DNA from: Nitratireductor sp. ZSWI3
GTDB lineage: Bacteria; Pseudomonadota; Alphaproteobacteria; Rhizobiales; Rhizobiaceae
Assembly (NCBI RefSeq): GCF_024655565.1
Contig: NZ_JANKOF010000030.1
Location: 1 to 47,225, forward strand
Direction: 5' to 3'
Length of the DNA: 47,225 nucleotides
Positions 37,833-45,060 of this stretch are shown piece after piece. Made by a program: the position numbers and the translations under genes. Each line of letters begins with the position of its first letter. Position 1 is the stretch's first letter. The notes beneath the pieces were generated by a model. It was given only the letters and a program-made list of their open reading frames with translations, had not been told where the DNA came from and ran no database searches.

Positions 37833-38783
37833 ATGTACAACTATCTCGATTTTGAAAAGCCGGTTGCCGATCTTGAAGGCCAGATCCTCGAACTGAAGAA
37901 GCTTGCCGACAATGGCGAAGCCGTGGATGTCGCCGACGAGATCGCCCGCCTTGAAAAGCGCTCCAAGGATGCGCTGAGCGACCTCTACCGCTCCCTCACC
38001 CCGTGGCAGAAGGCGCAGGTCGCACGCCACCCCGACAGACCGCACTGCCTCGATTACGTCCGCGCGCTCTTCACCGACTTCACCCCGCTCGCCGGCGATC
38101 GCGCCTTCGGCGAGGATGAAGCCGTCGTCGCCGGCTTTGCCCGCTTCAAGGGCGAATCCGTCGCCATTGTCGGCCAGGAGAAGGGCAACGACACGCAGAG
38201 CCGCCTGAAGCACAATTTCGGCATGGCGCGGCCCGAGGGCTACCGCAAGGCGGTGCGCGTGATGGAGCTTGCCGAGCGTTTCGGCATCCCGCTGATCAGC
38301 CTGGTCGACACGGCCGGCGCCTATCCCGGCATCGGCGCCGAGGAGCGCGGCCAGGCGGAGGCCATCGCCCGCTCGACCTCGAAATGCCTCAGCCTCACCG
38401 TGCCGAACGTCGCCGTCATCATCGGCGAAGGCGGGTCCGGCGGCGCCATCGCCATCGCCACGGCCAACCTCGTCTACATGCTGGAGCACTCGATCTATTC
38501 GGTGATCTCGCCGGAAGGCGCCGCATCCATCCTGTGGCGCGACGCGGCCCGCGCCAGGGACGCCGCCACCAACATGAAGATCACCGCCCAGGATCTCATG
38601 GGCCTGAAGATCATCGACGGCATCATCGCCGAGCCCATCGGCGGCGCGCACCGCGCCCGCGAAGCCGTGGTCAGGGCCACCGGCGAGCAGATCGAGAAAG
38701 GCTTCTCGGAGCTGGCGACCGGCAACATGGACTACCGCGAGCACCGCCGCGAGAAGTTCCTGGCGATCGGCCGGACGCTGTAA
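37833..38783 (+). CDS. accA: Acetyl-CoA carboxylase carboxyltransferase subunit alpha
   Basis: Catalytic subunit of the heteromeric acetyl-CoA carboxylase that makes malonyl-CoA, the first step of fatty acid synthesis. It has 316 residues and the normal start MYNYLDFEKPVADLEGQI. Characteristic segments are QEKGNDTQSRLKHNFGMARPEGYRKA, SLVDTAGAYPGIGAEERGQ, the oxyanion-type VIIGEGGSGGAIAIA, and VISPEGAASILWRD. It works with AccD (not in the window), AccB and AccC. A GC-rich hairpin terminator follows 28 bp after the stop. Confidence 0.97.
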   Translation: MYNYLDFEKPVADLEGQILELKKLADNGEAVDVADEIARLEKRSKDALSDLYRSLTPWQKAQVARHPDRPHCLDYVRALFTDFTPLAGDRAFGEDEAVVAGFARFKGESVAIVGQEKGNDTQSRLKHNFGMARPEGYRKAVRVMELAERFGIPLISLVDTAGAYPGIGAEERGQAEAIARSTSKCLSLTVPNVAVIIGEGGSGGAIAIATANLVYMLEHSIYSVISPEGAASILWRDAARARDAATNMKITAQDLMGLKIIDGIIAEPIGGAHRAREAVVRATGEQIEKGFSELATGNMDYREHRREKFLAIGRTL

Positions 38784-38810
38784 GATTGCCGCCGGGCAGC
38801 CCGATGATTC

Positions 38811-38840
38811 GACCCCGCGACCCGAAAAGGCCGCGGGGTC
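38811..38840 (+). terminator. GC-rich terminator hairpin after accA
   Basis: Arms GACCCCGCG and CGCGGGGTC with a 12-nt loop, 28 bp past the accA stop codon. The following CGTCTTGG has only a weak U-run. Between here and the next gene (39069) no coding frame is convincing. Confidence 0.6.
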
Positions 38841-39068
38841 CGTCTTGGCGAAGGGACACCCGGTGAGTTGAGGAGCATCTCGCCGGGCATGCTCCCAACG
38901 ATCGCGCCGCTCCCATGTTCCCTCGTCCCGCGATCTTCCGGCGCGCGATCTTTTCAACGCGTGGAACGGCCGCGCCGCTCATTCACATCCGGCCGTTAAA
39001 ACAATAGGTGATTCGCCACACCGGTATGGCAGGCGCACAGTGAACAACCAGCGGAACGGAGGCTGACG

Positions 39069-39308
39069 ATGAAGGTCAACCGAAACGTGCTTCCGCCCCG
39101 GTTGAGCGCTGGCCTTAGACACTACATATCGAAAGGCCCGACCACAGTTCCCGTGGCGCTCTCCGACCTGATGGCGAGGGTTCGCTACATCATGCCGGAG
39201 CTACAGATCGAAGACGGCGAGCTCGAGGACCTGCTTGCGAAAGAGATCATGGAATGCTCGAAGCGGCCAATCCTGTTTGATGGCAGATGCCGCTTGCGCA
39301 TCGGATAG
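39069..39308 (+). CDS. Hypothetical protein, 79 residues
   Basis: Soluble small protein, basic at the N-terminus (KVNRNVLPPRLSAGLRHYI) and acidic in the middle (ELQIEDGELEDLLAKEIME), without signal peptide or membrane helix. The ATG has GGAGG 6 nt upstream, which supports translation. I do not recognise a family. It stands alone between accA and a convergent membrane protein gene, and a hairpin lies just after its stop codon. Confidence 0.6.
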   Translation: MKVNRNVLPPRLSAGLRHYISKGPTTVPVALSDLMARVRYIMPELQIEDGELEDLLAKEIMECSKRPILFDGRCRLRIG

Positions 39309-39406
39309 AGTTCAGCCCCGCGACCGGCCATGGCTGCGGGGCGGGCGACAACGAAACGGCACGGGTGTGCGACGAGATCTGCCGCGAAGAGGAGGCCAAA
39401 CGCTGA
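39287..39406 (+). CDS. Possible small ORF overlapping the end of the preceding gene
   Basis: A 39-residue open frame that begins 20 nt before the previous stop codon and reads as a plausible acidic peptide with three cysteines (ending VCDEICREEEAKR). Third codon positions are strongly GC-biased as in real genes of this genome. Against it: no good ribosome site and an internal GC hairpin. Translation by coupling to the upstream gene is possible. Confidence 0.28.
   Translation: MPLAHRIEFSPATGHGCGAGDNETARVCDEICREEEAKR
39315..39342 (+). terminator. Hairpin after the 79-residue gene
   Basis: Perfect 7-bp stem GCCCCGC / GCGGGGC with a 14-nt loop, 7 bp after the stop codon, with no U-run. It may end transcription of the small gene or be only a stabilising hairpin. 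Confidence 0.4.
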
Positions 39407-39478
39407 ATCTGTCCGACGAAAGGCGGCGTGCCTGCTATGCCCATCGCTGGCTGATGCCCGACCGCTTGTGACGCGCGG

Positions 39479-39970
39479 TCACGAGTCAGGGTCTCCGTCG
39501 TTGCCGTGGTCGGAAGTGTTTCCGTTGTGCTCGATGCGACTGGACAGCCACTGATAAACGCCAAGAGCGATCAGCGCGACCATCGCGGCCACGAACAGGC
39601 TGGCGGGATAGATGGCGTATTGTATGCCTTCCCTGGTCGCCTGGAACACCATCACCAGGGCCTCCAGGCTGGCGGCGATGACGATGATGGTGATGAATTT
39701 GGTGATCGACCGGCGCGACTCCCTGGAAGAACGCAGCTCCCGCTTGCGCAGGATCTCCTCCTCGGCGATGAACTTCGCCGTCTCCACGACGGCGAAGCCG
39801 ATCACCAGAAGGCTGATGCTGCTCAGGGCGGAACCGACGAGATCGCCGCCCCACAACGTGTCAACGGCGACCTTCACCGCAATCGCCAGCAGCAGGAAGG
39901 CCAGCGCCAAGAGCACGACCGTGGCCGCGACGAAATATACGAGGGCGATCATCGAATAGAACCTGTCCAT
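39479..39970 (-). CDS. Hypothetical four-helix membrane protein
   Basis: A 163-residue inner-membrane protein. Predicted helices lie at about residues 6-33, 47-65, 90-110 and 119-141, with a charged cytoplasmic loop (KFIAEEEILRKRELRSSRESRRS) between the second and third, and a polar Asp/Asn/Gly-rich C-terminal tail. I place the start at the ATG with GGAG 6 nt upstream (MDRFYSMIALVYF); two Met codons seven and four codons earlier lack correct spacing. I recognise no family. It is followed downstream, convergently, by the small hypotheticals, and preceded by a HhH-GPD-type gene on the same strand. Confidence 0.75.
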   Translation of the reverse strand: MDRFYSMIALVYFVAATVVLLALAFLLLAIAVKVAVDTLWGGDLVGSALSSISLLVIGFAVVETAKFIAEEEILRKRELRSSRESRRSITKFITIIVIAASLEALVMVFQATREGIQYAIYPASLFVAAMVALIALGVYQWLSSRIEHNGNTSDHGNDGDPDS

Positions 39971-40057
39971 CGGCGTCTCCATCCCCGCCATGGTCGTTTC
40001 ATCGGATCGCGGAACGGGCCGAGGCCGCGATCCGCAGGTGGCACAGGCCGTTCCCGT

Positions 40058-40723
40058 TCAGCCGGCCTTTTCCTGCCCGGCACGCTCTTTCACGGCTTCA
40101 TAGCCATCCTTCGCCAGATCCGTTCTCACGAGCGCCGAGAGAAGCCGCGGCAGGTCGCGCCGCGGAACCAGTTTCGCCAGCTCCCGCCCGCTTGCCGGCA
40201 GACCGAGCCGCTTGGCGGCGGCCAGCGCCTTCTTGTCGACGAACGGATAAAGCTCGTCCCACACGGTCTGGACCTCGCGGAAGAATATGTCCGCACCGAC
40301 ATCGCCGATGCCCTTGAACTCCTTCAGGAGGGCCCGCTCCCGCCGCGGGTCACGGCCGGCCGCCTCGCGCAGCCGGCGCAGATCGCCGCCATAAGCGTCG
40401 AGCAGATGTCCGGCGGCATCGCCGAGCATGCGCGATGTGCTCTCGTCATAACGGGCATAGCCGGACTGGTTGAGGACCTTCGTGCGCTGGGCCCAGGTGC
40501 TGGCCGCCATCTTCTGCGGCGTGTTCCATTTATGTTGGGACAGGGCTTTCGCCGCCGACAGGGCCAGGGCCTGGCTGATGCGGGCGCTGAACAGCGTGCA
40601 GGCGACCAGCCACCGATAAAGCGGCGAGGGCGTGTTGCGCTCGACATCGATGCCGAGTTCGGAAGAGTAGGTGCGGCCGTTGAGGTCGAGCAGGACGCGC
40701 ACCGTGTCGGGTCTGGATGGCAT
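40058..40723 (-). CDS. HhH-GPD-type (endonuclease III-like) protein
   Basis: A 221-residue soluble protein whose centre has a helix-hairpin-helix, LLKEFKGIGDVGADIFFREV (about residues 132-151), followed by FVDKKALAAAKRLGLP, where the Asp may match the catalytic Asp of HhH-GPD DNA glycosylases. The N-terminal helices (LYRWLVACTLFSARISQALA) also fit the family fold. At the position of the endonuclease III lyase lysine (GVGRKTA) there is GIGDVGA, so lyase chemistry is unlikely, and no C-terminal iron-sulfur cysteines exist. It may be a divergent base-repair glycosylase or a non-catalytic DNA-binding relative. Preceded by about 275 bp without a clear gene. Confidence 0.72.
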   Translation of the reverse strand: MPSRPDTVRVLLDLNGRTYSSELGIDVERNTPSPLYRWLVACTLFSARISQALALSAAKALSQHKWNTPQKMAASTWAQRTKVLNQSGYARYDESTSRMLGDAAGHLLDAYGGDLRRLREAAGRDPRRERALLKEFKGIGDVGADIFFREVQTVWDELYPFVDKKALAAAKRLGLPASGRELAKLVPRRDLPRLLSALVRTDLAKDGYEAVKERAGQEKAG

Positions 40724-40998
40724 CGTCCTAATCCCGTTTGCCTTCGGACGGCGGCTCGATCGGATGCCTGGACTTCACCATGCGCAATGCACGGTCCCGG
40801 TAATGTCGGCGGCAGTCGCTTGGGCCATGGCGCTCGCTCCTCGGCTCGGCGTTTGCGGAGTGGTGCTTCGGATGCCCCAACCCCTCGCTCGCGGATGTGT
40901 TCCCCAGCCGGCCGGCGATTGCGGCCGGCGCCTGGCAGGATGCGAAGAGGGAACCGGATGCCCGGCGACTATGACCGGCGCCAAAGCCGATCCGGCCG

Positions 40999-41658
40999 TC
41001 AGGCCCCCTCGACGGGAAGCCCGGCCGCACGCCATTCGGGCAGGCCGTCCTCAAGGCGGCGGACCTTGAAGCCGCGGGCCCTGAGTGCCGCCACGGCCTC
41101 GAAGGAGAGCACGCACCATGGGCCGCGGCAATAGGCGACGATCTCCTGATCCGGATCGAGCTCGGCGAGCCGGGCCTCCAGCTCGCTCAAGGGGATGTTG
41201 ACGGCGCCGGGCAGATGTCCGGCCTCGAACTCGTCGAGCGGACGAACGTCGAGCACCGTGACAAGGCCCTCGCGCGTCCGCCGCAACAGTTCCTCGCGCG
41301 ACACCGGCTCCATGCCGTCACGATCGTCGAAATAGCTGCGCCGGATGCGATCAACCTCGGCGAGATGGCGTTCCGCAACGCCGGAGATCGCCGCCGTCAG
41401 CCCGAGCACGGACTCGTCCGCCAGCCGGTAAAGCACATATTTGCCGTCGCGGCGCGAAGCCACCAGCCCGGCGCGCCGCAAATGCTGCAAATGCTGCGAA
41501 GCGTTGGCGATCGACAGCCCGACGCGCTCCGCCAGCGATTCCACGCCACGCTCGCCCTGGGCCAGATGCTCGACGATTTCCAGGCGGTGCTGCGAGCCGA
41601 GCGCGCGGGCGACGCTGGCGAACGCGGCATAGAGCGCCTGCTTCGGGCCGATTGACAT
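40999..41658 (-). CDS. ArsR-family regulator fused to a rhodanese domain
   Basis: A 219-residue protein: ArsR/SmtB winged helix-turn-helix (about 5-100; IANASQHLQHLRRAGLVASRRDGKYVLYRL) followed by a rhodanese domain (about 118-215; TVLDVRPLDEFEAGHLPGAVNIP) with an active-site loop AYCRGPWCVLS. The DNA-binding part has no cysteine, so it cannot use the usual ArsR metal or disulfide sites; C177 and C182 of the rhodanese loop are the only cysteines and the likely sensor of a sulfane sulfur or an oxidant (inference). It is divergent from a fatty-acid-hydroxylase-family gene, with a perfect palindrome in the shared promoter about 23 bp from its start. Confidence 0.93.
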   Translation of the reverse strand: MSIGPKQALYAAFASVARALGSQHRLEIVEHLAQGERGVESLAERVGLSIANASQHLQHLRRAGLVASRRDGKYVLYRLADESVLGLTAAISGVAERHLAEVDRIRRSYFDDRDGMEPVSREELLRRTREGLVTVLDVRPLDEFEAGHLPGAVNIPLSELEARLAELDPDQEIVAYCRGPWCVLSFEAVAALRARGFKVRRLEDGLPEWRAAGLPVEGA

Positions 41659-41680
41659 TCTCCGACACCTGATATTACAT

Positions 41681-41702
41681 CATTCAATTAATTTATTGAA
41701 TG
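41681..41702. promoter_or_regulatory. Candidate ArsR operator in a divergent promoter
   Basis: Perfect 8-bp arms CATTCAAT and ATTGAATG with a 6-bp AT spacer, flanked by further partial symmetry (TTACAT...TGTAA). It is the most AT-rich patch of the area, 23 bp from the arsR start and 55 bp from the divergent gene. The size and AT-rich dyad are typical of ArsR-family sites, so autoregulation of both sides is expected. Confidence 0.65.
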
Positions 41703-41756
41703 TAACCGGCTCAGACCAGTCTGGCAAGGTTGATGATACAAGGCCCGTGACACCCG

Positions 41757-42608
41757 ATGAGCGAGCTGCTTTTGACGAACGAACCGCTGATCCGCATGGC
41801 CTTCTTTGTCGGCGTCCTTCTGGCGATGGCGCTGTGGGAGGTGGCGGCGCCACGCCGGCGGCGGGAGATCCCGCGCCTGATCCGCTGGAGCAACAATCTC
41901 GGCGTCGTCGTCGTCGACACGCTGCTGGTGCGCCTCACCTTTCCGGTCGCGGCGGTGGGGCTTGCCGTGCTGGCCGAAGAGCGCGGCTGGGGCGTGTTCA
42001 ACATAGTCGAGACGCCCGCCTGGATCGCCTTCGTGGTTTCGCTGCTGGCGCTCGATCTGGCCATCTATCTGCAGCATGTCATGTTCCATGCCGTACCGGC
42101 GCTCTGGCGGCTGCACCGCATGCATCACGCCGACCTCGAGTTCGACGTGTCCACCGGTCTGCGGTTCCACCCGGTTGAGATACTGCTGTCGATGGGCATC
42201 AAGCTGGCCGTGGTCGCGGCTCTCGGACCGCCGGCCCTCGCCGTGCTCGTGTTCGAGGTGGTGCTGAACGCCAGCTCGATGTTCAACCACTCCAACATCC
42301 GCCTTCCGGCGCGCATCGACCGCGTCCTGCGGCTTTTCGTGGTGACGCCCGACATGCACCGGGTCCACCACTCGATCCATCCGAACGAGACCAATTCCAA
42401 CTTCGGCTTCAACCTGCCCTGGTGGGACCGGCTGCTCGGCACATACCGGCCGCAACCGCGCGAAGGCCACGAGGGCATGACCATCGGCATCGAGCAGTTC
42501 CGCACCCGGCGCGATCTCTGGCTGGATCGCATGCTGATCCAGCCGCTGCGCGGCCCGGCAAGCGATTACCCGATCAACCGGCGGAAGGAGAAGGAAGACC
42601 GGCTGTGA
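41757..42608 (+). CDS. Sterol desaturase/fatty acid hydroxylase family membrane protein
   Basis: A 283-residue multi-pass membrane di-iron protein with four or five helices. The histidine clusters are intact: LQHVMFH (HxxxH), LHRMHH (HxxHH), FNHSN and DMHRVHHS with a downstream NSNFGFNLPWWDRLLGT. Substrates of bacterial members are lipids or alcohols and cannot be assigned here. It is the first gene of a plus-strand unit with a rhodanese (GTGA overlap of 4 nt) and a SHOCT protein, controlled presumably by the divergent ArsR-rhodanese regulator. An O2-dependent di-iron enzyme under a sulfur-type regulator is a combination I also recall from other alphaproteobacteria, without a defined role. 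Confidence 0.92.
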   Translation: MSELLLTNEPLIRMAFFVGVLLAMALWEVAAPRRRREIPRLIRWSNNLGVVVVDTLLVRLTFPVAAVGLAVLAEERGWGVFNIVETPAWIAFVVSLLALDLAIYLQHVMFHAVPALWRLHRMHHADLEFDVSTGLRFHPVEILLSMGIKLAVVAALGPPALAVLVFEVVLNASSMFNHSNIRLPARIDRVLRLFVVTPDMHRVHHSIHPNETNSNFGFNLPWWDRLLGTYRPQPREGHEGMTIGIEQFRTRRDLWLDRMLIQPLRGPASDYPINRRKEKEDRL

Positions 42609-43003
42609 ACCCGTGGCGTCTTCTGCCGCGGCTGGTCCGCCGGCAGCGTCGCGGCAGGACCGTGCGCTGGATCGATGCCGAGACGCTGGCAGACCGGCCG
42701 AGCAAGGACAGCCTTGCCATCATCGACGTCCGCTCGCCGGAGGAGTTCACCGGCCCGTTGGGCCACCTCGAAAACGCCGTCAACATCCCCATCGGCGAGC
42801 TGCCCGGCCGCTTGACCGAGATCAAGGCGCTTCAAGGCATGCCTGTCATGCTGGTGTGTAGGACGGACAAGCGTTCCGTCACCGCCGTAGCTCTGCTCGA
42901 AGATGCCGGCTTCAGCGATCTCAGCGTCCTGCGCGGCGGCATGGAGCAATGGAACCGGGACGGCAGACCGGTCGGGAAAGGCGGTGCAGCCACCGCCGAA
43001 TAG
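42605..43003 (+). CDS. Rhodanese-like domain protein
   Basis: A 132-residue single-domain sulfurtransferase. It has IIDVRSPEEFTGPLGHLENAVNIPI and an active-site loop VCRTDKRS with the catalytic Cys, then VLRGGMEQWNRDG. No signal peptide; the basic N-terminus (WRLLPRLVRRQRRGR) could lie at the membrane surface. The start is GTG, overlapping the upstream stop codon (GTGA) with a purine-rich GGAGAAGGAAG ribosome site; a longer upstream frame lies within the hydroxylase gene and is rejected. Together with the ArsR-rhodanese regulator it suggests handling of persulfide or thiosulfate sulfur. Confidence 0.9.
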   Translation: MNPWRLLPRLVRRQRRGRTVRWIDAETLADRPSKDSLAIIDVRSPEEFTGPLGHLENAVNIPIGELPGRLTEIKALQGMPVMLVCRTDKRSVTAVALLEDAGFSDLSVLRGGMEQWNRDGRPVGKGGAATAE

Positions 43004-43050
43004 TCGGCCGAACGGTCGCCTTCCGGCGCAATGCCTGAAGGAGCACGGAA

Positions 43051-43413
43051 ATGACGCAAACCCCGATTTCGATCGCAGCCCTGACGGGCATCGCCACAAC
43101 GCTTCTGCCCGCGCACGCATGGTCACAGGCATCGCCGGACTTCGAACGCTATGGCTGGGGCCCGCACATGATGGGGTGGGGCGGTGGATGGTTCGGGATG
43201 ATCTTCGGCCCGATCTTCATGATCCTGGTGCTGGCCCTGGTGATCGCCTTTGCCGTGCTCCTCGTGCGCTGGCTCGGCGGATCGTGGCACAGCTTCGCGC
43301 CCTATCCGCCGCCGTCGGCCCGCACGCCACTCGATCTTCTGAAGGAGCGTTTCGCACGCGGCGAGATCGACAAGGAGGATTTCGAGGAGCGCCGCCGCAT
43401 CCTCGGCGAATGA
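43051..43413 (+). CDS. SHOCT-domain membrane protein
   Basis: A 120-residue protein: possible signal or membrane start (SIAALTGIATTLLPAHAWSQA), a Gly/Trp/Met-rich patch (HMMGWGGGWFGM), one strong helix (about residues 48-72), and a C-terminal SHOCT motif (TPLDLLKERFARGEIDKEDFEERRRIL, about 91-118). The Met/His/Gly-rich patch is common in small copper- or stress-linked proteins of this type, but a metal role is unproven. It is 47 bp after the rhodanese gene with AGGAG ahead of the ATG, so probably the last gene of the same unit; convergent with the next ABC genes. Confidence 0.85.
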   Translation: MTQTPISIAALTGIATTLLPAHAWSQASPDFERYGWGPHMMGWGGGWFGMIFGPIFMILVLALVIAFAVLLVRWLGGSWHSFAPYPPPSARTPLDLLKERFARGEIDKEDFEERRRILGE

Positions 43414-43446
43414 GCCCTCGGCCGAACCGGCGCTTGAATCCTGACC

Positions 43447-44178
43447 CTAAAGCACCTTCCTGAGAAAAGCCCGGGTGCGCGGATCCTTGGGCGCGGTGAA
43501 CATCACGTCGGGCGGTCCCTCCTCGACGATGCGGCCGCCATCCATGAACAGGACCCGGTCGGCGATGTCGCGGGCGAACTGCATCTCGTGCGTCACGATC
43601 AGCATCGTCTGGCGCGCGTCCGCGACGCGCTTGAGAAGCTGCAGCACCTCGTCCACCCATTCAGGATCGAGCGCCGAGGTCGGCTCGTCGATCAGCATGA
43701 TCTCCGCATCCGCCGCCATCGCCCGGCCGATGCCGACACGCTGCTGCTGGCCGCCGGACAGCGCCGCCGGATAGCTGTGCGCCTTCTCCGACAGCCCGAT
43801 CGTCGCCAGGATCTCGTCGGCACGCTGGTGCGCCTTCGCCCTGCTCCAGCCGCGCACCGTGACCAGGCCTTCGGCGATGTTGTCGCGCGCGGTCTTGTTG
43901 GCGAAAAGCGCATAGTTCTGGAAGACGAAGGAGGTCTGCCGCCGCAGTGCCCTCTGCTCGGCCGGTGTCGCCGTTTTCGCATCGACGGCGACCGAGCCGA
44001 TGGTGATCTGTCCCTCGTCGGGCTTTTCCAGGAAGTTGAGCGAGCGCAGCAGCGTCGACTTGCCGGTGCCGGACGGCCCGATGATGGCCACCCGCTCGCC
44101 CGGGCCGATGTCGAGGTCGATCCCGTCGAGCACGGTGTTGGCGCCGAAGCGCTTGATGAGGCCCCTGACCGAGATCAT
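43447..44178 (-). CDS. Polar amino acid ABC transporter, ATP-binding protein
   Basis: A 243-residue ATPase of the polar amino acid uptake family (GlnQ/HisP type). Walker A GPSGTGKST is at about 34-42, Q-loop FVFQNYALFANKTARDNI, signature LSGGQQQRVGIGRAMA, Walker B IMLIDEPTSALDPEW and H-loop TH. The start ATG overlaps the permease stop by 4 nt (ATGA); the longer open frame upstream reads through the permease gene in another frame and is not real. It powers uptake with the permease and the periplasmic binding protein encoded just upstream. Confidence 0.95.
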   Translation of the reverse strand: MISVRGLIKRFGANTVLDGIDLDIGPGERVAIIGPSGTGKSTLLRSLNFLEKPDEGQITIGSVAVDAKTATPAEQRALRRQTSFVFQNYALFANKTARDNIAEGLVTVRGWSRAKAHQRADEILATIGLSEKAHSYPAALSGGQQQRVGIGRAMAADAEIMLIDEPTSALDPEWVDEVLQLLKRVADARQTMLIVTHEMQFARDIADRVLFMDGGRIVEEGPPDVMFTAPKDPRTRAFLRKVL

Positions 44179-44849
44179 CGCGCATGTGCCTTTCCAAGCC
44201 GCGCCTCGAGCTGGCGCTGCACCACCGTCAGCGCCTCGACGATGACCCAGTAGATGACCGCTACGAGAATGAACGCCTCGAAATAGAGGAAGCTGCCGGC
44301 CGCCTCCTTCTGCGCCGCGCCCATCAGCTCCGTCACGCCCAGCGTGAAGGCGAGCGAGGTGCTCTTGATGATGTCGACGAAGTAATTGACCAGCGTCGGG
44401 GCGGCGACCCGCGCCGCCTGCGGCAGGATGATGCGGCGCATCATCTGCGGCGTCGTCATGCCGACCGACAGCGAGGCTTCCCATTGCGACCGGTCGACGC
44501 CGATGATGGCGGCGCGGATGCTCTCGGCCATATAGGCGGCGAAATGCAGCGTCAGCCCCATGATGGCCGCCGTCACGCCGTTGATGGCGGTGAGGAAGGA
44601 GAAGACCTGCGGCAGGCCGTAATAGAACAGGAAGAGCTGCACCAGCAGCGGCGTGCCGCGGAAGAAGCTGATGAAGACCTGGGTGAAGCCGTCGAGCACG
44701 GGCACGCGCAGCACCCTGACGATGGCCATCAGCGAAGCGAGCGCCAATGCCAGCAGCATGGCCACCGATGCCATGCCCAGCGTCAGCGGCACATATTTCA
44801 GGAGCACGGGGACGAGCCCCAGCATGTATTCCAGATCAAGCGGTCTCAC
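44175..44849 (-). CDS. Polar amino acid ABC transporter, permease
   Basis: A 224-residue inner-membrane permease (HisM/GlnP type) with about five helices and the coupling loop SVGMTTPQMMRRIILPQAARVAAPTLVN. FFRGTPLLVQLFLFYYGLPQ near residue 75 is a family hallmark. I place the start at a GTG giving VRPLDLEYMLGLVPVLLKY, which fits the family N-terminus; a Met 16 codons upstream gives a longer tail without the right character, so the start is moderately uncertain. Only one permease gene is present, so the channel is probably a homodimer. The ATPase follows with a 4-nt overlap, and a 20-bp inverted repeat separates it from the binding-protein gene. Confidence 0.92.
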   Translation of the reverse strand: MRPLDLEYMLGLVPVLLKYVPLTLGMASVAMLLALALASLMAIVRVLRVPVLDGFTQVFISFFRGTPLLVQLFLFYYGLPQVFSFLTAINGVTAAIMGLTLHFAAYMAESIRAAIIGVDRSQWEASLSVGMTTPQMMRRIILPQAARVAAPTLVNYFVDIIKSTSLAFTLGVTELMGAAQKEAAGSFLYFEAFILVAVIYWVIVEALTVVQRQLEARLGKAHAR

Positions 44850-44967
44850 GGGCCTGGCTTCTTTCGTGGCGGAGCAGCGTGGAATCGGTCGCACCATAGC
44901 AGCAAATGCCGGTGCTGCCCCTCATCGATGCGGGTTGAGGAAAGGCGGCGCCGGCGCGGGAGATTTG

Positions 44968-45019
44968 CCGTTCCGGCATGGACCCTCGGGTCGGGGCCTG
45001 AGGGTCCATGCCGGAACGG
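44968..45019. repeat. Perfect 20-bp inverted repeat between binding-protein and permease genes
   Basis: Two exactly complementary 20-nt arms (44968-44987 and 45000-45019), beginning CCGTTCCGGCATGG, around a 12-nt G/C loop. In mRNA this is a very stable hairpin placed after the binding-protein gene, where such structures often stabilise its transcript and reduce read-through to the permease. It may also be a dispersed repeat. No U-run follows. Confidence 0.75.
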
Positions 45020-45060
45020 GCAATCGCCTCACCCGTCATCCGCAGCCTTGGCGCAAGCCC

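Noticed and set aside
40728-40781. A 17-codon minus-strand ORF (starting MVKSRHPIE) just upstream of the HhH-GPD gene, considered as a leader peptide.
   Set aside because: No ribosome site, no adjacent stem-loop and no regulatory logic for such a gene.
39506-41134. A 542-codon plus-strand frame across three minus-strand genes.
   Set aside because: It runs antisense through a membrane protein, the HhH protein and the intergenic gap; composition matches a shadow frame.
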